Positions 58,640 to 64,000 of a stretch of DNA of 64,000 nucleotides are shown here, one piece after another. Origin of the DNA: Incurvaria masculella. Lineage: Eukaryota > Arthropoda > Insecta > Lepidoptera > Incurvariidae. Numbering within the stretch: the first letter of the stretch is position 1; every line of letters begins with the position of its first letter. The position numbers were made by a program, and so were the translations under genes. The stretch spans positions 13,713,021 through 13,777,020 of the forward strand of contig OX335642.1 in the NCBI GenBank assembly GCA_946894095.1, given 5' to 3'. The notes under the pieces are model-generated. The model ran no database searches. It saw only the letters and a program-made list of their open reading frames with translations, and had not been told where the DNA came from.

Positions 58640-59045
58640 GGATTTGCCAGCATTTCGCGACGGACTTCGCATTTATGGGTCGAATCAGCTTAACAACTGC
58701 TTGGATCTTTGGACTCGATACAGCGCCGTGCCGTAGGTCTCGTCGACGATCCCAGAATTTAGAGACCCTGCGATTTCATAAGGATGTAGGGTATCTTCTG
58801 TGTACTAGCGTATGTACCACGGACAATGCTATTCGGAGTTGCATGACGCTATCCTTCCGTCGACATTATATCTACCACCGCTCAATGCGCAACAGCCAAA
58901 TTGCTGACAAAAAGCAAACTATGGAATGCACTTCCCGCCGAGGTATTTCTTCCTAAGTAAAACCAGGGGTTCGGAAGGTTCTAAAGCCGACTTCGCCTGG
59001 CTCTTCTTCGGCGAGGACCTAGCGTTCGCCATATGTCGCGCTTTA
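58640..59045 (+). pseudogene. Non-LTR reverse-transcriptase C-terminal remnant
   Basis: Readable pieces follow the usual order at the end of insect non-LTR ORF2 proteins: LDSIQRRAVGLVDDP, then SKLWNALPAEVFLPK. Several stops and shifts interrupt them. A segment reading cgaggacctagcgttcgcc follows, related on the complement to the atatggcgtacgcc family. Confidence 0.5.
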
Positions 59046-59101
59046 TATAAGAAAAACCGCCATTTTCAAATCAAATGATGGCGAAAGGTCACTTGTATAT
59101 C

Positions 59102-59471
59102 TTAAGGTCGGCCCGTAAGCACCTGAAAATTTCGCCTCCCATACAAACGTAGTTTACTTATTATTTGAAAACCAATGTTCCAACTTACTTGATATTTGGT
59201 ATCTAATATCAGGTAACAAATATCTGTGTCTGCATGCCTTTGTTTTTTCGGTAAATGTATTCTGGGTCAAACCATAGAGAAAACAAAATTCGTATGAAGA
59301 TTTTCTTTTTGCTTTCATTTCATTCGGTTTGGATTTTTCAAAAAAACAAAAGCATGCAGATATTTGTTACCTGATATTAGATATTAAATATCAATTTAAT
59401 TGGAATAGCGGTTTCATAATTATTAGTAAACTACGTTTGTATGGGGAGCATAGCTTACGGGCCGTTCTTAA
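59102..59471. mobile_element. TTAA MITE family B, second copy
   Basis: TTAA-flanked, about 370 bp, same terminal repeats and interior as the 36501 copy with small differences (one internal deletion near gcatgcagatatttg). Confidence 0.85.
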
Positions 59472-60132
59472 GCAATTTTAGACGGTTGAGTGTTAGTTCC
59501 ACCACGGCTTCACATCCGCTGATTATCAGACACATAGAACGAGCGCTGTCTTGTACAGTACAGAGGAGAATCACAACCGCACAATGCAATAGTATTTCGT
59601 CTTTACACAAAATCGATGCTTTGAACAGTTAAATAAAAAGTAAGGAGCCAAGAAATTCTCTAATGTTTGAAGATAAAAATAGGCTTCAAATAAATACACA
59701 TCGATTTTCATCAGGACAGACCTGAACAGATTTTTTTAAGCTGGGGATCATGGATTTAGAGTATGCTCTTGATGTACCACAAAAGACTAGAAGTCACTGG
59801 TCGTTGGGAGACAGAGATAACATTTTTTTTCACACTGCTAATTCGCACACTCGGTTTCGAGCTAATTCGATACGCCGCCGCCGCCGCTGGTACGCGCCCT
59901 GCGTCCACCTTGGACGTCGATACGCACTCTGTGCGAGAATGACCTTACACTTTTTACTGAAACCTTTTTCCGTGGCCGACAAGGTCGCGTTCCACTTCAC
60001 ATTGTGCCTGTCGAGGCTGGGCTAACCTTTCGCTAGTATATAGAGTTAAAAGGACAAAAAATCAGACAAAATACTGCACGTAAATATAATTACGGCCTTA
60101 GCAAAGATCAAGACCGTCGAAGCCCTTTTTAT

Positions 60133-60224
60133 ATGGGTTCCGTACGCAAAGGGTGCCCACGGGGCCCTATCACTAAGCATTGCTGTCCGTCCGTCCGTCC
60201 GTCGGCGGGTTGTATCTCATGACA
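60133..60224 (-). mobile_element. Foldback (ACGG)n element, end fragment
   Basis: Only gggttccgtacgcaaagggt to ttgtatctcatgac remains, 70 bp from the intact mariner. Confidence 0.7.
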
Positions 60225-60294
60225 ATTATATTTTTCAGATCTTAGCATTTAGATCTAAGTGTGTATTTTATTATTGTGGACTAAACAAATAATA

Positions 60295-61573
60295 GGTCGG
60301 GGAAAAAGTCTTTTCGCATTATAGTATGTATGAACTTGTAATAAAATCTCTTTGGCTATACTATTTGTATCTGGCTGGTTTTGGTATCATTGAAAGTTTA
60401 AATTTTAAAGAACATAATTCCAAATTCAAATTAGGAAAATGTGTGATTCTCATTTGTTTTTCGTACTGTCAAAATGAGTGAATCTAATGAAGAAATTCGA
60501 TACATTTTAAAATTTTACTACCAAAAAGGTAAAAATGCAACGCAAGCCGCGAAAAAAATTTGCGATGTTTATGGACCTAGTGCAGTGTCTGTGAGAGTAG
60601 CACAAATTTGGTTTAAGCGTTTTCAATCCGGAAATTTTGATGTCAAAGATGCACGTCGCTCTGGTCGTCCTATTACGGATAAAATGGATGCCATTTTTGA
60701 AAAAGTGGAGCAAGATCGGCATATCAGTAGTTACGACGTAGCTGAAGAACTAGGAATTGACCACAAAACAGTTTTGGCGCATTTGAAAAAAACTGGGTAC
60801 ACAAAAAAGCTCGATATTTGGGTACCTCACGAGCTCACTGAAAGAAACCTAATGAACCGTGTACTCATTTGTGATTCTTTATTACGACGTAATGAAACCG
60901 AACCATTTTTGAAGAAGCTGATAACTGGTGATGAAAAGTGGATCACGTACGACAAGAACGTGCGAAAAAGGTCGTGGTCAAAGGCCGGTCAAGCTTCACA
61001 GACTGTGGCGAAACCCGGGTTAACTCGCAACAAGGTGATGCTGTGTGTGTGGTGGGATTGGAAGGGCATTATTCATTATGAGCTGTTACCACCAGGCAGG
61101 ACCATCGATTCTGAACTCTACTGCGAACAACTGATGAGATTAAAGCAAGAAGTTGAGAGAAAGCGGCCGGAATTAATCAACAGAAGGGGTGTGGTTTTTC
61201 ATCATGATAACGCTAGACCTCACACATCTTTAGCCACTCAGCAAAAACTAAGAGAGTTTGGCTGGGAGGTGTTAATGCATCCGCCGTATAGTCCTGACCT
61301 TGCACCTTCAGATTTCCACCTGTTTAGGTCTCTTCAGAATTCTTTAGGCAGTGTCAGGTTAACATCACGAGAGGACTGCCAAAACCACTTGTCGCGGTAT
61401 ATTGATCAGAAGTCCCAATATTTCTATAGCAATGGGATCATGTCCCTACCTACAAGATGGCAAAAAGTTATCGAACAAAATGGTACCTACATACTTTAGT
61501 TAAATGTAAATAAACCATATTAAAAAATGTTTTGAATTTTCTTAAAAAATGCGAAGAAACTTTTTCCCCAACC
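60295..61573 (+). mobile_element. Intact mariner transposon (1279 bp)
   Basis: The terminal inverted repeats begin GGTCGGGGAAAAAG (left) and, on the complement, GGTTGGGGAAAAAG (right), matching at about 25 of 28 positions. TA duplications flank the element at 60293-60294 and 61574-61575. The length and single intronless ORF are standard for mariner. With the 7592-8871 copy it shows recent transposition. Confidence 0.95.
60474..61499 (+). CDS. Mariner transposase, D,D34D, full length
   Basis: This 341-residue cut-and-paste transposase binds its element's ends and moves it to TA sites. The N-terminal part (about 1-110) carries paired helix-turn-helix DNA-binding regions with the linker motif SGRP (63-66). 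WVPHEL lies at 116-121. The catalytic triad is complete: D153 (TGDEKW), D245 (HDNARPH) and D280 (APSD), with 34 residues between the last two. YSPDLAP is present. Length is normal for the family and no frame break is seen, so the enzyme may be active. The ATG lies 179 bp inside the left end and the stop 74 bp from the right end, identical spacing to the second copy. The subfamily is not assigned here. Confidence 0.95.
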   Translation: MSESNEEIRYILKFYYQKGKNATQAAKKICDVYGPSAVSVRVAQIWFKRFQSGNFDVKDARRSGRPITDKMDAIFEKVEQDRHISSYDVAEELGIDHKTVLAHLKKTGYTKKLDIWVPHELTERNLMNRVLICDSLLRRNETEPFLKKLITGDEKWITYDKNVRKRSWSKAGQASQTVAKPGLTRNKVMLCVWWDWKGIIHYELLPPGRTIDSELYCEQLMRLKQEVERKRPELINRRGVVFHHDNARPHTSLATQQKLREFGWEVLMHPPYSPDLAPSDFHLFRSLQNSLGSVRLTSREDCQNHLSRYIDQKSQYFYSNGIMSLPTRWQKVIEQNGTYIL

Positions 61574-62059
61574 TAATATGTAGTAGTGAAGTTTCTTTGC
61601 GGGTTCTTCTTTACTGAGATGATCGAATCCGCGGATTTATCAATTTGTGACGTAACTTATTGTAGTTTGACTAACAAAAGTTTGAGTCATCTCTATTTGA
61701 GGGACGTATAGATACGCCCGGGCAGACTAAGCCCTACTCCTACTTTACTTATTCTGAGCCCCTACCACGAAAGGGAAAACTACAGCTTTACACATGGATT
61801 CCGAACCACAGTAAAGCTCCGGGTAAAGTGAAAAGCGCATTTGCAACAGGGAAGCAGGAAGCGGTCCGCGCGCGAGACGAGCCAAGCGTTCCCCGCGTGC
61901 ATCACCGAATGATTCGTCCGAGGATCAGCCTTTTGTCAGCTCGTTTGCGGTGGACAATGCGCTTTGTTGCGTGCTGGCCGGAGTCACGCGGGCAGGCGGA
62001 GGCCGCGGCCGAGACTCCCGCTGCGGCTCCCTCCCGCGCGACCATCGCATAAGGAGTAC

Positions 62060-62208
62060 GCGTTTTCATAAAAATCGGAAGTCCGAGTTTGACTCTGAAG
62101 TAAAACCACAGATGAAGTAGTAAACATTTGTATGGGGTTTGACGTTTTTACGTAACTTCAAAGTTAAGTAAACGCCAATTTAGGTGAGTACTCAGACTGA
62201 CCACTCAG
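62060..62208 (-). mobile_element. Long-TIR MITE, 3' partial
   Basis: Only the part from cgttttcataaaaatcgg to gagtactcagactgaccact remains. Confidence 0.7.
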
Positions 62209-62209
62209 T

Positions 62210-62370
62210 GCAGTTCATGCATGCTCTTACGTGTCATCGGAACTCGAGAGCATCAATAGTGAGCGAATTCGTATGCGAAGTCACTGGCACTGCCCCCACA
62301 CAAATGAGTTTTGACCTCGAGAACATCAGTAGTGAGCGAATTCGTAAACGAACTCACTCACCAGCACTGC
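62210..62370. repeat. Two tandem pieces of the gaattcgt family
   Basis: aactcgagagcatcaatagt and tcgagaacatcagtagtga are each followed by gagcgaattcgt, then ccagcactgcccccacaaa-like sequence. Confidence 0.55.
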
Positions 62371-62523
62371 CCCCACAAAAAAAGAGTTTCAGTTGCGACT
62401 TTACTCCTTCCATGCCCGCTGTCAAATCCGATCGATAATTCCAGAGATCGTTCAGGTTGACCTTGAGTGACCATGTTCAATAAACTGAGCTTGAAGGTTT
62501 GGCACCGTGTGGCGTTTCACAGC

Positions 62524-62690
62524 AAGGAAGTCTGGATCCGCGGGTGCAGCCGAGCGGGGAGGCGGCGGCAGCGACGTCAGAATTATTCCGAGCGCGTTCG
62601 CCGTCGTCGCGGAGGATGAAGGGCCATTGAAGCGCCCACGCAAACTCGGAGCGTCGCCGAGTGGGCGGGACGAGCGGGGAAGGTCCCATT
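62524..62690 (+). CDS. Coding-like GC island (uncertain)
   Basis: Between a gtttcacag-type acceptor (about 62513-62521) and a GGAAG|gtccca donor the frame is open: RKSGSAGAAERGGGGSDV, IIPSAFAVVAEDEGPLKRP, RKLGASPSGRDERG. KRPRKL could be a nuclear localisation signal. The opposite strand is also open, so the strand is uncertain. No matching exons were found. Confidence 0.28.
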
Positions 62691-62901
62691 CAATCGTGTG
62701 CATCGATAGAAACTAACTGCATTGCTAATTTTAAAAAAAACATGTTCGTTACCTGCTGCATAATTGTGATAAGTAGTGCATTATTTTATTTTACATATTT
62801 ACTTGCCTCTTCTAACTTTATGCTTTTAATGTTATTCACTTTTTGGTAAAACTTTTAATTTAATCTGCTAGACATCCAGGCATCCCAACGATTCCTCTTA
62901 A

Positions 62902-63752
62902 GGTGGCCCAACCCGGCGGGACTAACTCATTCGCGGGCACGGCACCAAACCGTGCTGTTGCGCTCTGGGACCTTCTCTGTTTTAAAGAAAAAGACAGGCT
63001 CCGTGATGAGGAAGATGCAACATGTCCACAAAAAAGACAATGTGCATAGTGTATGATTTGGTAAGATTTACGAAAATTTTAATTACAAAACGACTTATAG
63101 CTAAAAGTAAACCACGACCGCTGTAGTAAAAATTCTAACAAAACCGGCCAAGTACGAGTCGGGCTCGCACACGAAGGGTTCCGTACCATCGAACAAGATT
63201 TAACAGATTTAGGTTTTTTGTATGGGGACCCCCTTTGATTCTTACTATTTTAAAATGTTACCTATTTGTTGTTATAGTGGCAAAATTAATACACACTCTG
63301 TGAAAATTTCAGCTGCCTACCTATTACGGTTCATGAGATACAGCCCTGTGACAGACGGACAGACGGACAGACGGACGGACGGACGGACGGACGGACGGAC
63401 AGCGGAGGCTTAGTAATAGGGTTCCGTTTTCACCCTTTGGGTACGGAACCCTAAAAACCAAATAAATTATACATTTTGATTAAAAAATTTCTGATGACTA
63501 ATCTTTTTAAGATGTTCTTACTTTATCATTGCGTAATCCACCTCCAAAGTTATTGCATAAAACGCGCGAAAAATTCGAACTTTCGCACCTTATAACTTAG
63601 AAACCACACACAATTTCACAATGCCAACGGTCATCAGACATCTAGTTCGATCAAATAAAGCTATTTTGAGCAAAATTTGGGATATCTGTCAAGAAATATG
63701 GGCGTGATCTTCTTTCCCCGTTTGTATGGGGAGTTGAGCGGGTTGGGCCACC
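62902..63752 (+). mobile_element. TTAA MITE family A, copy 4, interrupted
   Basis: It begins after TTAA (62898-62901) with GGTGGCCCAACCCGGCGGG and ends GGGTTGGGCCACC followed by TTAG (mutated TTAA). A foldback (ACGG)n element at 63144-63457 interrupts its middle. Confidence 0.85.
63144..63457 (+). mobile_element. Foldback element with (ACGG)n, nested in TTAA MITE
   Basis: Full copy with an ACGG run at 63354-63402, inserted into the A-rich middle of MITE family A copy 4. Confidence 0.88.
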
Positions 63753-64000
63753 TTAGGCATATGTAATGTTCTGTGTTGCTTCATCTAGTGCAGTGTTGCC
63801 AGATCTACCGTATTTACGGTAGATCTACCGCTATCCAACTCATCCTACCTTTCTACCGTTGAGAGCTATATTTTCTACTGTTTTTTCAACAAACCAATTA
63901 AAATAACATTTAATGTTATGTTATGATATTAAAAATACAATTTATTTGAAACACACCCACATGTGAAGGTAGTTCGAATCGGAATGCGCCTCACCCAATC

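Overview
This is a eukaryotic window, almost certainly from a moth or butterfly genome. It is AT-rich intron and intergenic DNA packed with small mobile elements, broken by short GC-rich islands that carry exons with canonical GT/AG splice signals. The repeat types (tRNA-derived SINEs, TTAA-flanked MITEs, foldback elements carrying ACGG microsatellites, a Helitron-type 3' end, mariner) fit Lepidoptera. The species cannot be named from sequence alone.

Two protein-coding genes are supported. (1) On the minus strand, 25195 down to 14998, are the 3' exons of a class II DYRK protein kinase (Dyrk2/smi35A type). Four exons encode the DFG motif, the YxY activation loop and the rest of the C-lobe, and all junction phases agree. 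Two further GC-rich exons (16502-16613, 14998-15128) fit in phase through an internal donor in exon D, suggesting an alternative C-terminus. The upstream exons with the ATP-binding lobe are not visible. (2) On the plus strand, 47077 to 54205, is a four-exon gene for an unrecognised basic Arg/Ser/Ala-rich protein of about 216 residues. It has a TATA/Inr-like promoter near 46.9 kb and a poly(A) signal near 55.08 kb.

The rest is mostly mobile DNA. Two nearly identical D,D34D mariners lie at 7592-8871 (minus, one frameshift) and 60295-61573 (plus, intact 341-residue transposase with TIRs and TA duplication). A 542-bp TTAA-flanked MITE family has four copies: one inserted into a relative, one inserted into a SINE, and one interrupted by another element. 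Other families are a ~375-bp TTAA MITE, a ~355-bp long-TIR MITE (including a head-to-head pair at 31.4-32.1 kb), a ~163-bp foldback in a three-copy array, a foldback element containing (ACGG)n, about a dozen tRNA-derived SINE copies, and decayed non-LTR retrotransposon pieces (a PHD-finger ORF1 remnant and several reverse-transcriptase tails).

Layout: 1-9.9 kb MITEs, Helitron end and mariner copy 1; 10.1-15 kb mostly single-copy DNA that could be a long Dyrk2 3' UTR; 15-25.2 kb Dyrk2 exons and introns with nested MITEs; 25.2-46.8 kb repeat-rich DNA with a few GC islands of uncertain coding status; 46.9-55.1 kb the plus-strand gene; 55.1-64 kb repeats, a perfect 20-bp-arm palindrome, the intact mariner and a nested MITE. 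No CRISPR, operon or phage features were seen.
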